A DNA stretch of 64,000 nucleotides from Pleurocapsa sp. PCC 7319 (GCF_000332195.1 NZ_KB235922.1:620001-684000); one strand, 5' to 3'. Counted from the stretch's first letter, positions 18,814-27,862 are shown. A program made the numbers and translations. Notes: generated from the sequence alone by a model not told the origin.

Positions 18814-19128
18814 CTAAAATTTCCACGATCTGGGTTTAAGTGGCAACTGATACTGTTGATGAACATAACAAAAATGGTGAATTATTCGAGGTAATTGTTC
18901 GTAAATAAGAGCTTTGATTATTCTCAACTGATCAGGAGCTAACTGGGAAATGAAGATATATGGTTTTGCTAATAGTACACTCCCAAAGGGGTAGAGTCTA
19001 AATATATGTAAAATAGTGCAACATAGAAAAGATCGAACCTTCGCAATAAGTCCGGGAGAAATCGCTGCAACAAGTATGGTCAACGGAAAATCGATGTTAT
19101 TAGAGTCGATCTTGGCGCTGAGCGGCAT
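18814..19128 (-). CDS. Uncharacterised small protein, possible
   Basis: A 104-residue frame lies between the TPR protein gene and the next small gene on the same strand. It has a hydrophobic centre (about residues 14-50) with two adjacent cysteines (FLCCTILHIF). After it comes a basic, aromatic C-terminal half with PDQLRIIKALIYEQLPRII. Its start overlaps the end of the upstream frame by 29 bases, which fits translational coupling, and the TPR gene follows within 25 bases. I do not recognise the family and cannot rule out a chance frame. Confidence 0.4.
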   Translation of the reverse strand: MPLSAKIDSNNIDFPLTILVAAISPGLIAKVRSFLCCTILHIFRLYPFGSVLLAKPYIFISQLAPDQLRIIKALIYEQLPRIIHHFCYVHQQYQLPLKPRSWKF

Positions 19129-19405
19129 GATGAGTATCAGTGGAGGTATCTACTATATCGGCTTGTGTACTAAACCCTACGAGTAAAACAAGTCCTAATA
19201 AAATCCAACTTAAGGCTGTTCCTAAGCCGATAATTTTATCAGAGTGAGATTTTTGTTTTTCTCTTGGTTGAGTTGTAGTAGCTAGAGCTTCTTGCAGCAT
19301 TATTGCATCCCAATTGTAGCCCTGACAGCTCCCTAAGCTTAATTTCATTCGATTTAGAGATTCGTCAGAATCAGAAGATGTATGGTTATATTTTGAGTGT
19401 GACAT
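19100..19405 (-). CDS. Small single-pass membrane protein, unknown
   Basis: A 101-residue protein with a polar, Ser-rich N-terminus, the segment GYNWDAIMLQEALATTT, and one membrane helix at about 62-80 (IIGLGTALSWILLGLVLLVGF). The C-terminus is His/Gln-rich. It is divergent from the GH116 gene with a 254-base spacer that would hold both promoters. The ATG at 19405 is preceded by no strong Shine-Dalgarno sequence. No family is recognised. Confidence 0.5.
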   Translation of the reverse strand: MSHSKYNHTSSDSDESLNRMKLSLGSCQGYNWDAIMLQEALATTTQPREKQKSHSDKIIGLGTALSWILLGLVLLVGFSTQADIVDTSTDTHHAAQRQDRL

Positions 19406-19659
19406 GAGTATTTTATGTTGATTGAACCAGAGGATGAAATAAACTTAAATCCCTTTGTTGATTCAATACGTTGACCTCTGTTTTTTGATGCCACTAAATT
19501 AAGCAGTAATCGGGAAAAAGTAGAGATTAAGGTTGTTTTAGCAACAAAAAGTTATGATTATTCATTGATTGGTTATCATTGAAATCTCTCAAATATATTC
19601 TGGATAATCAAAGACTTTGCTGTTATCCTAAATCTTGCTTAATTTAGTAATTTAAGTAT

Positions 19660-22068
19660 ATGACCCCCAATAGTCCTCAGATTCCGAATTGTTCCTGGCA
19701 GCGTTCCCTGGGAAAAAGATGGGAACACCCTTACACTGTTCGCTATGCGAGTAATTTAGATGATGGTCCCTGGCACGGAATGCCATTGGGAGGTATGGGT
19801 GCAGGGTGTATTGGGAGATCGACAAAAGGAGATTTCAACCTCTGGCATCTAGATGGAGGAGAGCATATTTTCAAGTCTCTTCCCGCTTGTCAGTTCAGTA
19901 TTTTTGAGCAAACGGAAGGGGCAACTGCTCAGGCTTACGCTTTGTCTACAGAAGCTCCAGAGGATGATACTTTATCTCGCTGGTCTTGGTATCCCTCAGC
20001 CAAAGGTACTTACAGTGCGTTGTATCCTCGTAGTTGGTATCAATATGAGGATGTGTTTGCGGCAAATATAATCTGTGAGCAGTTATCACCAATTTGGGCA
20101 GAAAACTATCAAGAAGCTAGCTATCCCGTTGTCAACTTTGACTGGACGATACATAACCCTACTGATAAGCCGATAACTTTAAGTATTATGCTGACCTGGC
20201 AAAATACCGTAGGTTGGTTTACCAATGCGATCAAATCGCCCACGGTTAAAGTGCGGGATGATGGCAGTCCTGAATACGAATATCAACCCAAGTGGCGGGA
20301 TAGTACTGGCAACTATAATCAGTGGATACAAGATAACTATCGTGTAGGTTGCTTATTAAATCGAGTGCAACCCCATGAAGAAGTACAGGAAGGGGAAGGA
20401 CAAATTGCGATCGCGACCGTTTATAATCCCAGCGTAGAAGTTTTTTACCTTGGTCGCTGGAATCCAGAAGGAGATGGTTCCGAAGTCTGGGATTATTTTT
20501 CAGGGGATGGCTCTTTACCTGATCGACAGGATGAAACCCCTGCTGCTCCTGGGGAACAAATAGCTTGTGCGATCGCGATTCGCTTGACAATTAAACCAGG
20601 TAAAACTAAGCAAATTCCCTTTACATTAGCTTGGGATTTGCCAGTTACAGAATTTAAACAGGGAATTAACTACTATCGTCGCTATACGGACTTTTTTGGT
20701 CGCAATGGTAACAATGCCTGGAGTATTGTGCGAACTTCTCTCAAGCACGGTGACTGGTGGCGTGAAAAAATCTTAGCTTGGCAGCAACCAATTCTGCAAA
20801 GAGATGATCTCCCAGACTGGTTCAAAATGGCGTTGTTTAATGAGTTATACTTACTCGCTGATGGAGGGACTCTCTGGACAGCAGCCTCAGAAGATGACCC
20901 TGTAGGGCAGTTTGGGGTCTTGGAATGTATGGACTATCGCTGGTATGAAAGTCTAGACGTACGTTTATACGGTTCCTTTGGCTTAATGATGCTGTGGCCT
21001 AGGCTAGATAAATCTGTGCTAGAAGCTTTTGCTAGAGCCATTCCCAATCATGATAATACACCTCGAATTGTCGGTTATGATGGTTCCAAGGCAATCAGAA
21101 AAGAGGGTGGTGCAACTCCCCACGATCTTGGCGCACCAAATGAACACCCTTGGGTAGAGACTAACTATACTTCCTATCAAGATTGCAACCAGTGGAAAGA
21201 TCTGTCTAGTGATTTTGTTTTGCAAGTATATCGAGATTATCTATTGACTGGAGGTGAAGACACTAATTTTCTCTGGGAATGTTGGGACAGTGTTGTTCTG
21301 ACCTTGGCATATCTCAAAAAATTTGACCGCGATCGCGATGGTATACCTGAAAACTCTGGCGCACCAGATCAAACTTTCGACGACTGGAGATTAAGAGGCA
21401 TCAGTGCTTACTGCGGCGGTTTATGGATCGCAGCTTTAGAAGCAGCAATCAAAATTGGTAAAATACTGATTGCCAATCCACCAATGAATCCTAATCTACA
21501 ACCTAAAGATTTTCCTCTAGGGATAGAAACCACTATTAATACTTATCAAAGTTGGTTGCATCAAGGGCGATCGCTCTATCACGACACTCTCTGGAATGGG
21601 GAATATTATCGCCTCGATAGTGAAAGTGGTTCAAATGCAGTGATGGCAGATCAACTTTGCGGGCAGTTTTATGCTCGTTTGTTAGGTTTACCTGATGTAG
21701 TGGAGGAACAATATGCCAAATCTACTTTGAATAAGATATACGATGCTTGCTTCCTCAAGTTTCATAATGGTAAATATGGAGCAGCTAATGGCGTTTTACC
21801 CGATGGCAGTCCTGTCAATCCCGATGATACCCACCCTTTAGAGGTATGGACAGGAATTAACTTTGGTTTAGCTGCTTTCATGCTGCAAATGGGTATGAAA
21901 GATGAAGCCTTTAAACTTGCAGAAACTGTCGTCAAGCAAGTATACGAAAATGGCTTACAGTTTCGCACTCCTGAAGCAATTACTGCGGTGGGTACTTTTC
22001 GTGCAAGTCACTATTTAAGAGCGATGGCAATTTGGGGAATTTATGGTGTTTTGACTGATTGGAAATAA
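19660..22068 (+). CDS. GH116 family glycosidase (GBA2/non-lysosomal glucosylceramidase type)
   Basis: This 802-residue protein shows both parts of GH116: an N-terminal beta-sandwich (about 30-360, with MPLGGMGAGCIGR and TWQNTVGWF) and a C-terminal alpha/alpha barrel. Key blocks are LADGGTLWTAA, the loop with LECMDYRWYESLDVRLYGSF, and DQTFDDWRLRGISAYCG, which holds the predicted acid/base aspartate near residue 570. The C-terminus ends in RASHYLRAMAIWGIYGVL, usual for the family. It probably cleaves beta-glucosides or related glycosides; the substrate is not evident. No signal peptide is seen. No other sugar-metabolism gene is adjacent. Confidence 0.93.
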   Translation: MTPNSPQIPNCSWQRSLGKRWEHPYTVRYASNLDDGPWHGMPLGGMGAGCIGRSTKGDFNLWHLDGGEHIFKSLPACQFSIFEQTEGATAQAYALSTEAPEDDTLSRWSWYPSAKGTYSALYPRSWYQYEDVFAANIICEQLSPIWAENYQEASYPVVNFDWTIHNPTDKPITLSIMLTWQNTVGWFTNAIKSPTVKVRDDGSPEYEYQPKWRDSTGNYNQWIQDNYRVGCLLNRVQPHEEVQEGEGQIAIATVYNPSVEVFYLGRWNPEGDGSEVWDYFSGDGSLPDRQDETPAAPGEQIACAIAIRLTIKPGKTKQIPFTLAWDLPVTEFKQGINYYRRYTDFFGRNGNNAWSIVRTSLKHGDWWREKILAWQQPILQRDDLPDWFKMALFNELYLLADGGTLWTAASEDDPVGQFGVLECMDYRWYESLDVRLYGSFGLMMLWPRLDKSVLEAFARAIPNHDNTPRIVGYDGSKAIRKEGGATPHDLGAPNEHPWVETNYTSYQDCNQWKDLSSDFVLQVYRDYLLTGGEDTNFLWECWDSVVLTLAYLKKFDRDRDGIPENSGAPDQTFDDWRLRGISAYCGGLWIAALEAAIKIGKILIANPPMNPNLQPKDFPLGIETTINTYQSWLHQGRSLYHDTLWNGEYYRLDSESGSNAVMADQLCGQFYARLLGLPDVVEEQYAKSTLNKIYDACFLKFHNGKYGAANGVLPDGSPVNPDDTHPLEVWTGINFGLAAFMLQMGMKDEAFKLAETVVKQVYENGLQFRTPEAITAVGTFRASHYLRAMAIWGIYGVLTDWK

Positions 22069-22193
22069 TTTAGATCGAGGCATTTCGCGAAACGCTACTG
22101 CTACAATTAGCTTTTGCAGAAATCCGAGAATTATGTTCCCGCCATTAGCATTGTTTACAGCTTCAGAAACAGGATTTAGTATGACTTCTCAAA

Positions 22194-23756
22194 TTATAGA
22201 TCAGGTAAATATTTAGCGTATTTCTGATAAATAGTTATTCCGAGTATTTCTTGCGTAAATTCTGGAGGAATTTTGTGATCCCGCGAGCTATATTGCTCAC
22301 GTACCATAGTGACTGTTTCATATGGATTTTCCCATTTATGGAGAAGTCTGATTAACTCTTTAAATTGTTGATAGGCTTCTCCATGTCGATGAATTAAACC
22401 CACAACTTGTAAAATCCTGGCATAAGTAGCAGGAGAACTCTCTTCTTTGGAGATGCTTAAAATTGGAGCAATCTTTTCAAATAGATCATAGTATTCTTTG
22501 ACAGAAGTAAGTAAACGTTTGGGAGTTAATAAATCGTGTCCTTGTAAACTTTCTATTACATCAGAAATTTCTTTGATAATTGAGAAATCCGTTAAATCAT
22601 ACTGTTTAAATAATGCTAATAATTTTAAGCCTAATTCATGCTTACTAATGATATTCATTTCTTGAGCATAAGAATTAATTGCCTCTCTACCTTCTTCAGT
22701 ATTAATTAAAGGTAAAATTTCTGTTTGTTTCTTTTTGATTTTTTTGACAAAAGCTTCTTTGTCAATGTTATCTTCTAAATTATCAGAAATATATTGGTAA
22801 AACTCCTGTTGTTTACGGCTACGGTAACGTAATTCAGTAGCTTCTAACTTGAGAAAACTTTTTTGAGCAATGAGTGCTGCTCTTAGCAATTCGACTCTGT
22901 AATTAAGTTCTTTATAACCTTCAATTCCTTTGGCTATATCAACCTTTATTTGTATTAGAAGTTTAAATTCTTCACTAGTAAATTTATCATCATTAATTTT
23001 TTGAGCTTTTCTACCAATATTTGAGAGTTCATTGAATGCATCATTGTGTAGATAAAGAGATCTTTCAGGAATTGGTGGTTTTGCAAATCTTTCTTGAAAA
23101 TTACTGGTAACTACACTGATCAATCCTTTGGTAAAAGGTGTGGCTACAAGTATCACTAAAATAGTAGCTGGCAAACCAACTGTGAGCAATTTAAAGGCAA
23201 AAGGCTTTGATAATTTTACAGATTCTGAAGTATTTGGATTTCCATTGTTAACTATTCTTTTTATCTTTTTTAGCTCTTCGATACTTTCAATATTTATCTG
23301 CTTTTCTTTTAAGGCATCGAGCATTTCATAACCATCTAAGCTGTCATTGTTAACTATTTTCTGTAGCTCTTGAAGTTCTTCTAGATTTTCAATATTCAGA
23401 TTTAGCTTTTGCAAGGCATCAAGCTTCTTACTATTTAAGTTATCTGCATTGATTTTGTCTTGTATCTGTTTAAGTTCTTTTAGATTCTCAATTTTCTCCT
23501 GTCTCTTTTGTAAAGCATCAAGCATTTCATCTCCATTTTTAGAAGATTTTTCGTCAGTTGAAGCTGTATCGGGTTTCTGGGCTAACTCCAATTGATTGAC
23601 TGGGGAGGATTCTGCTGCGATTATTTGACTTTGTTTCCAAGACAAAAGCTTGGAATTGGGATTAACAACTGAAGCATCAGCATTAGTTTGGTTGATTGTA
23701 CTTAAACCTAAAATTGAGATAGCAGTTGCTAAGGTAATGTTTTGCAGCTTCCCCAT
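22194..23756 (-). CDS. Coiled-coil repeat membrane protein, unknown
   Basis: A 520-residue protein with an N-terminal signal or anchor segment (1-27) and a Gln/Ser-rich linker. Residues 77-170 hold three coiled-coil units, each with an LDAL core (near 79, 112 and 147) followed by an IE-N/S-L/I-E-E-L-type stretch. A membrane helix follows at about 189-207 (LLTVGLPATILVILVATPF). The C-terminal 300 residues are helical and charged, without a recognised domain. The leader suggests that the repeats lie outside the cytoplasm and the large helical part inside, if the N-terminus is cleaved. It ends 2.1 kb into the cluster beside the NERD helicase gene. Confidence 0.6.
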   Translation of the reverse strand: MGKLQNITLATAISILGLSTINQTNADASVVNPNSKLLSWKQSQIIAAESSPVNQLELAQKPDTASTDEKSSKNGDEMLDALQKRQEKIENLKELKQIQDKINADNLNSKKLDALQKLNLNIENLEELQELQKIVNNDSLDGYEMLDALKEKQINIESIEELKKIKRIVNNGNPNTSESVKLSKPFAFKLLTVGLPATILVILVATPFTKGLISVVTSNFQERFAKPPIPERSLYLHNDAFNELSNIGRKAQKINDDKFTSEEFKLLIQIKVDIAKGIEGYKELNYRVELLRAALIAQKSFLKLEATELRYRSRKQQEFYQYISDNLEDNIDKEAFVKKIKKKQTEILPLINTEEGREAINSYAQEMNIISKHELGLKLLALFKQYDLTDFSIIKEISDVIESLQGHDLLTPKRLLTSVKEYYDLFEKIAPILSISKEESSPATYARILQVVGLIHRHGEAYQQFKELIRLLHKWENPYETVTMVREQYSSRDHKIPPEFTQEILGITIYQKYAKYLPDL

Positions 23757-23805
23757 GATGATTTTTTTAGAAACTATGAACTAGAAATATAGTTCCCAGT
23801 TTTTA

Positions 23806-23833
23806 GCTATCAGTTATCAGTTATTAGTTATCT
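23806..23833. repeat. CAGTTAT heptamer repeats
   Basis: Between the coiled-coil gene start and the NERD gene stop lies AGCTATCAGTTATCAGTTATTAGTTATC, written here as about four 7-base units of type CAGTTAT. It belongs to the same general class of short heptamer arrays seen at several other spots in this window. Confidence 0.7.
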
Positions 23834-23857
23834 AAAAGTTAAATTATTCAATACTTT

Positions 23858-26308
23858 TCAGATCTTCTCTAAGAGAGTATTAGTCAGGTTAGTATTGGTT
23901 AAGTTGGTATTGTCTAGATTAGCGTTCGTTAGATTAGCTCCAATTAGTTTGGCATTGGTGAGATTAGCATTAGCTAAATTAGCTTGGTTTAAATTAGCCG
24001 CAATTAACTTGGCATTGGTTAGGTTAGTTCTCTGTAAATTGGCATTTGATAAATCTGCTTCGATTAAATTAATATTACTTAAATTTAAATCGGATAAATC
24101 AGCACCTTGTAAGTTCGCATAACGGAAATTAGTTCTCCCTAGCGCATATCCTTGTAGTAGACTGGCGCGATCGCTAATTCTTAATTCTCTTTGAGGAGGT
24201 CCTTTGACGGTAAATTGTATTTGATTTTTACACTCAATTAACCTAGATAATTCTTGATAGAGTGAATAGTCGCCAATCCCACTAATATTTACCCAAGCTC
24301 TAGTACGGGTGAGTGCTACGAATAATTGATTACGCAGATATATATTATTCTCATCTTGAGCAATCTGATCTAAGCCAATCAGATAAACCATGTCGGCTTC
24401 CTGTCCTTTGGCACGATGAATCGTAGAGATAGTAATTGCCCCTGGATACCAAAACTGATTAGGATTACGTTGTTCGGAAGAGGTTTCTAAACAATTGTAA
24501 GTACTTTGAGTAGGGAGATAGATATTAATTCCCTGATTGATTAAAAAGGTTGCAGTTTGTTTAACTAGAGTTTTGGCAGCAAAAGATGAGCCTAAAACAA
24601 TAATTAACAGTTCTCGATCTGGCTGTAAATGATCGTGAGCTAAATTCTGTTTGATTTTATCAGCTAAGACAGTTAATTCTTGTTGACGGGAAGTAAAGCA
24701 GTCAAAACTAATCATATCTTCTGACCACAATTCACTAACAATATTAGGTGAATTATGCTGTTCTCTTTTTAGCGTAATTTGAGATCCTGGTTGCCAATTG
24801 CCAATTATTTTATATCCTAGTGCTTGCCATTCTGCAGCATGAATGGAACCCGTGAGAATACCTCGCCTTCTCAATAAACCCATGGCGATCGCATGAGCAA
24901 CAATTATTATTTGATGGGGTGTGCGGTAACAACGAGATATGATTTCGGTTTTATTGATTTGCCGATCATATTTTCCAGTAACAAGATGTGCAAATTCTTC
25001 GCCAAATAGTTCACCAGGTTCGGGAATCTTCAAACTATCTAAACTCTGTAGTTCATCGTAAGCCCAAATCAGCCGTCTATGTTGAGGATGAATTGAACTG
25101 ACTGGTCGTAAAGATTGATAAACTAACCAATAAAACGCTTGCTTATCTTGATATTTCCAATCGCTAGCAATTAAGTCCTGTCCTTCATCAATTAAAACTG
25201 CATCAAAGATCTGGGGAATAGCTTTAGTTTCTAATAGCTTACAACAGGCTTCTGCTAAAGCTTCATTAGGTTTGTTGCTAATCGTAAAGGGAACAGCAAG
25301 AGGTAGAGTACCTGTAGATTGGCAAATCGTACTGTAAAAACCTGGCTGTTGCTTACTTCCCCATGCGTGGAGAATTTTCAAGTTAGATTTTTGAGGATCA
25401 TAGCTTTCTCGATCTTGGGTAAAATGCCCAATCCACTTCTCTACTTGCCGAGTAATAGGGTCATATAAACTGCGAGAGAAAAATACCAAGGCAATCTGCC
25501 ATTCTGGATATTTAACAGACATTAAAGCTGCTTTCTGACAGAGTAAAACCGTTTTACCTGAACCAGCAATTCCTCTGATTCTTTGCATTCCTGTGGGAAT
25601 TTGTTTGGCAATTTTTTCTTGCTGTAAATCTAACTGATTTAAGCGCGATCGCACTTGTTGAATTATATGGCGACGGCTTTGAGGAGAACAAGAAATACGT
25701 TGGATGGGTTGAGTATATAAAGGTGTTCCACCTAATACAGCCAGTAATAGTTCCCATTGAGTTGGGGTTATTACTTCTCCCGCAATAACTGGCGGCGTCT
25801 GAGTAATGAATTCCCTAATTAGTCTTGATGAAGCGAGATGATCTTGGAACAGTATTGGAGGACAATTGGGTAACTTATCAAAACCTTTAGCTTGCCATTG
25901 AGCTTGAGTAATGTATGGAAGGGCAACGATCGCTCTAGCACTAACTTTGTGTTTTAATAACGGTTCGCGATCGCAATACTCTAGTAAGGCAAATAATTGA
26001 TTTTCCGCCTGTTGATAGGGATTGCCATATAAAGTATAAAAATTCTGATATTCCCAGCGATGACCTTGAATATTAATTAGCTGCTCAATCCTAATCGATT
26101 TAACTTCAATCACAGTTAAACCTAAGCTTTGGTCAGCAATTAAGATATCTGGCTCTTTACGAGATTTTCCTATTGGAGAAAAAACAGGGTAACGCCAATA
26201 GCCTAGACAATTACACAATTCAAAAGCTCTTTTAACACTATCCCAAACTAACTTTTCCCCCTCTTCTCCCTTATTTCCTAAAATTTCTGTCTCAATGAAT
26301 TTGCCCAT
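23858..26308 (-). CDS. NERD nuclease - SF1 helicase - pentapeptide repeat fusion protein
   Basis: Reading from the ATG at 26308 gives 816 residues. The N-terminal NERD domain (about 5-115) has nuclease residues in PDILIADQSLGLTVIEVKS. A UvrD-like helicase follows: Walker A GIAGSGKTVLL near 247-257, Walker B VLIDEGQD near 370-377, motif V TISTIHRAKGQEADMVYLIG and motif VI LFVALTRTR. The last 85 residues are pentapeptide repeats of the A(D/N)L type. An upstream ATG at 26407 would add 33 residues made mostly of repeat-encoded ELRTPNS units, so I reject it. Nuclease plus SF1 helicase proteins are known in DNA repair and phage defence. The pentapeptide tail is unusual and its role is unknown. Confidence 0.85.
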   Translation of the reverse strand: MGKFIETEILGNKGEEGEKLVWDSVKRAFELCNCLGYWRYPVFSPIGKSRKEPDILIADQSLGLTVIEVKSIRIEQLINIQGHRWEYQNFYTLYGNPYQQAENQLFALLEYCDREPLLKHKVSARAIVALPYITQAQWQAKGFDKLPNCPPILFQDHLASSRLIREFITQTPPVIAGEVITPTQWELLLAVLGGTPLYTQPIQRISCSPQSRRHIIQQVRSRLNQLDLQQEKIAKQIPTGMQRIRGIAGSGKTVLLCQKAALMSVKYPEWQIALVFFSRSLYDPITRQVEKWIGHFTQDRESYDPQKSNLKILHAWGSKQQPGFYSTICQSTGTLPLAVPFTISNKPNEALAEACCKLLETKAIPQIFDAVLIDEGQDLIASDWKYQDKQAFYWLVYQSLRPVSSIHPQHRRLIWAYDELQSLDSLKIPEPGELFGEEFAHLVTGKYDRQINKTEIISRCYRTPHQIIIVAHAIAMGLLRRRGILTGSIHAAEWQALGYKIIGNWQPGSQITLKREQHNSPNIVSELWSEDMISFDCFTSRQQELTVLADKIKQNLAHDHLQPDRELLIIVLGSSFAAKTLVKQTATFLINQGINIYLPTQSTYNCLETSSEQRNPNQFWYPGAITISTIHRAKGQEADMVYLIGLDQIAQDENNIYLRNQLFVALTRTRAWVNISGIGDYSLYQELSRLIECKNQIQFTVKGPPQRELRISDRASLLQGYALGRTNFRYANLQGADLSDLNLSNINLIEADLSNANLQRTNLTNAKLIAANLNQANLANANLTNAKLIGANLTNANLDNTNLTNTNLTNTLLEKI

Positions 26309-26320
26309 AGCAAATGAATT

Positions 26321-26383
26321 CGGAGTTCGGAGTTTGGAGTTCGGAGTTCGGAGTTCGGAGTTCGGAGTTCGGAGTTCGGAGTA
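26321..26383. repeat. CGGAGTT heptamer array, nine units
   Basis: Nine consecutive 7-base units run from 26321 to 26383. Seven are CGGAGTT, the third is TGGAGTT and the last is CGGAGTA. The array begins 12 bases upstream of the chosen NERD-protein start, reading on the minus strand. If the longer reading frame were used, the array would encode ELRTPNS repeats. The same motif forms an array at 49273. Confidence 0.95.
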
Positions 26384-26410
26384 CTCGCTCCGCGAGAAGC
26401 TATGCAACGG

Positions 26411-26434
26411 GGTTATAGGTTATAGGTTATAGGT
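26411..26434. repeat. GGTTATA heptamer array, three units plus partial
   Basis: Three perfect GGTTATA units (26411-26431) are followed by a partial unit and then by two more degenerate units of the CGGAGTT type. It lies between the NERD helicase gene and chlM. Confidence 0.9.
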
Positions 26435-26455
26435 TAATTCGGAGTTTGGAGTAAA

Positions 26456-27154
26456 TTAATTTCTAACTGCTTCTAAAATCCGGGAATAATAAAAACTAAC
26501 GCTGGTCATTCCTGTCCGCTTAATAGAAAAACCATTATCTTCCAAAATGGCAACAATTTCTGATTCTTTGTGTTGGTAAGCCCTGGTGGTTTTAGATGGA
26601 CCAGGAAAAAATTCGCCAATTTTTTTTAAAACAAACAATAAACAAGTTTTAGGAGCAAAGCTAATAATCAAACGAGATTCTGCTAAAGATGCCAAATGAG
26701 AAATCATCTTGGCTGCATCTTCTGTCGGATAGTGAATTAAAACATCCAAACAGATTACTGTGTCGTATTTCCCAGTTAAAGCTTCTAAATCTGAGACGGC
26801 AAAAGAAACTTTACTAGTATCTTTTAATATTGACTTTGCCTTTTCTTGAGCTTCTCCAACCATTTTTTCGGAAATATCACTAGCAAAAACAGTCGCACCT
26901 GCTTGAGCCAAAGGAATACTGAGACTACCTACACCACATCCCGCATCACAAATTGAGATATTTTCTAAGTTGCCATCATCTTGTAACCAGTCAACTACAG
27001 TATCGATAGTTTTCTGGTGTCCTATACGGATTTTCTTTTGTACCTTATTAACATCTTCTGTTTCACCGTAGATTCTACGCCAGCGATCAAATCCCGTCTG
27101 ATTGAAATAATCCTTAACAATTGCTTTGTCATTTTGTTGATCTAAAGTTTCCAT
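26456..27154 (-). CDS. chlM: Magnesium protoporphyrin IX O-methyltransferase
   Basis: ChlM methylates the C13 propionate of Mg-protoporphyrin IX with SAM, an early committed step of chlorophyll synthesis. The 232-residue protein starts with VKDYFNQTGFDRWRRIYGE, a BchM/ChlM hallmark, followed by KIRIGHQKTIDTV. The SAM-binding motif is ICDAGCGVGSLSIPLA near residues 67-82. The C-terminus has YYSRILEAVR, also typical. Length is normal. Its promoter probably lies in the 513-base region shared with nblA, which runs the other way. Confidence 0.96.
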   Translation of the reverse strand: METLDQQNDKAIVKDYFNQTGFDRWRRIYGETEDVNKVQKKIRIGHQKTIDTVVDWLQDDGNLENISICDAGCGVGSLSIPLAQAGATVFASDISEKMVGEAQEKAKSILKDTSKVSFAVSDLEALTGKYDTVICLDVLIHYPTEDAAKMISHLASLAESRLIISFAPKTCLLFVLKKIGEFFPGPSKTTRAYQHKESEIVAILEDNGFSIKRTGMTSVSFYYSRILEAVRN

Positions 27155-27667
27155 AAGTCGATTTTAAATTAATTTAAATAGCTATCCCGACTCAGTATTG
27201 TATCTTGCTTACAGCACCTCAAACACATTCAATTACCAAACAAGATGAAACCTAATACTGACAATAGTTTTTTGGGGGATTAAATTTGATTTCTCTCTCT
27301 TATTTTTTTACTAATATCAACTATATTGAGCTGATAAAAATGCGGTCAATCTGAGTGCAATCTTTAAGTTTACTGCAATAATACACAGGACATTAATGTC
27401 ATGAAATTGAGAATTAAGCAGTGAACATCAAAATGTTAGCTTCAATGTTTTCTGGAATCATGGTTTAATAGGCACTTAAGTAAAAGGTTAAAGCTTACCA
27501 TAATATGCCACTCTTTAGCAGTATCTATTTACTATGATTTTTAGACAATTACTATTTTTATCTGCACTTACTTAAATACTCTACTTACTTAAATACTCTT
27601 CAGTTTAGTTTTCCGTTTTTTTTGCCTTACTCACACAGTTACTTCGCACACCATCAGGAGTTTAAAA
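27155..27667 (+). promoter_or_regulatory. Divergent control region of chlM and nblA
   Basis: This 513-base AT-rich spacer has no supported coding frame. It must hold the promoters of chlM (minus) and nblA (plus). A perfect 17-base tandem duplication lies at 27566-27599. A GTA-N7-TAC sequence near 27200 is one base short of the NtcA consensus (GTA-N8-TAC), so I do not call it a site. A T-rich block follows at about 27616-27627. The nblA start is preceded by CAGGAG, a good Shine-Dalgarno sequence. Confidence 0.5.
27566..27599 (+). repeat. Perfect 17-bp tandem duplication upstream of nblA
   Basis: ACTTACTTAAATACTCT occurs twice without a gap (27566-27582 and 27583-27599), 69 bases before the nblA start codon. 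Tandem binding sites for a response regulator would look like this, but the sequence does not match the HLR1 box I know for RpaB. Confidence 0.9.
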
Positions 27668-27862
27668 ATGAACTTAGAGTCCAATCAGTTGTCTTTAGAA
27701 CAAGAATTTCTTCATGAAGTATTTGTCACTAAAGTTCAAAATTTGTCTTATGAGGAGACTAAAGACCTGTTGATCAAATTTCATAAGCATACTTTGTTTA
27801 AGGAGAACTATTATCAGAAGCTATTTCGTAATAAAGAGAAAAAAATGTCGGTAAACTACTAG
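27668..27862 (+). CDS. nblA: NblA phycobilisome degradation adaptor
   Basis: NblA is a small helical protein that binds phycobiliproteins and recruits Clp protease when nitrogen or sulfur is short. The 64-residue protein has the family core: LSLEQEFLHEVFVTKVQNLS, followed by a helix and KENYYQKLF near residues 45-53. Length is normal for the family. The ATG follows a good Shine-Dalgarno sequence (AGGAG, 9 bases upstream). The upstream region holds a tandem duplication. The C-terminus is Lys-rich and ends in MSVNY. It is divergent from chlM. The kinase NblS at 41-43 kb controls nblA in studied cyanobacteria. Confidence 0.93.
   Translation: MNLESNQLSLEQEFLHEVFVTKVQNLSYEETKDLLIKFHKHTLFKENYYQKLFRNKEKKMSVNY

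Noticed and set aside
22085-22190. Short frame reading LLLQLAFAEIRELCSRH
   Set aside because: No start and no recognised family; it may be a fragment of an old gene but the evidence is too thin.
27196-27214. NtcA-like GTATCTTGCTTAC upstream of nblA
   Set aside because: Spacing is seven bases rather than eight, and no matching -10 box is seen at the right distance.
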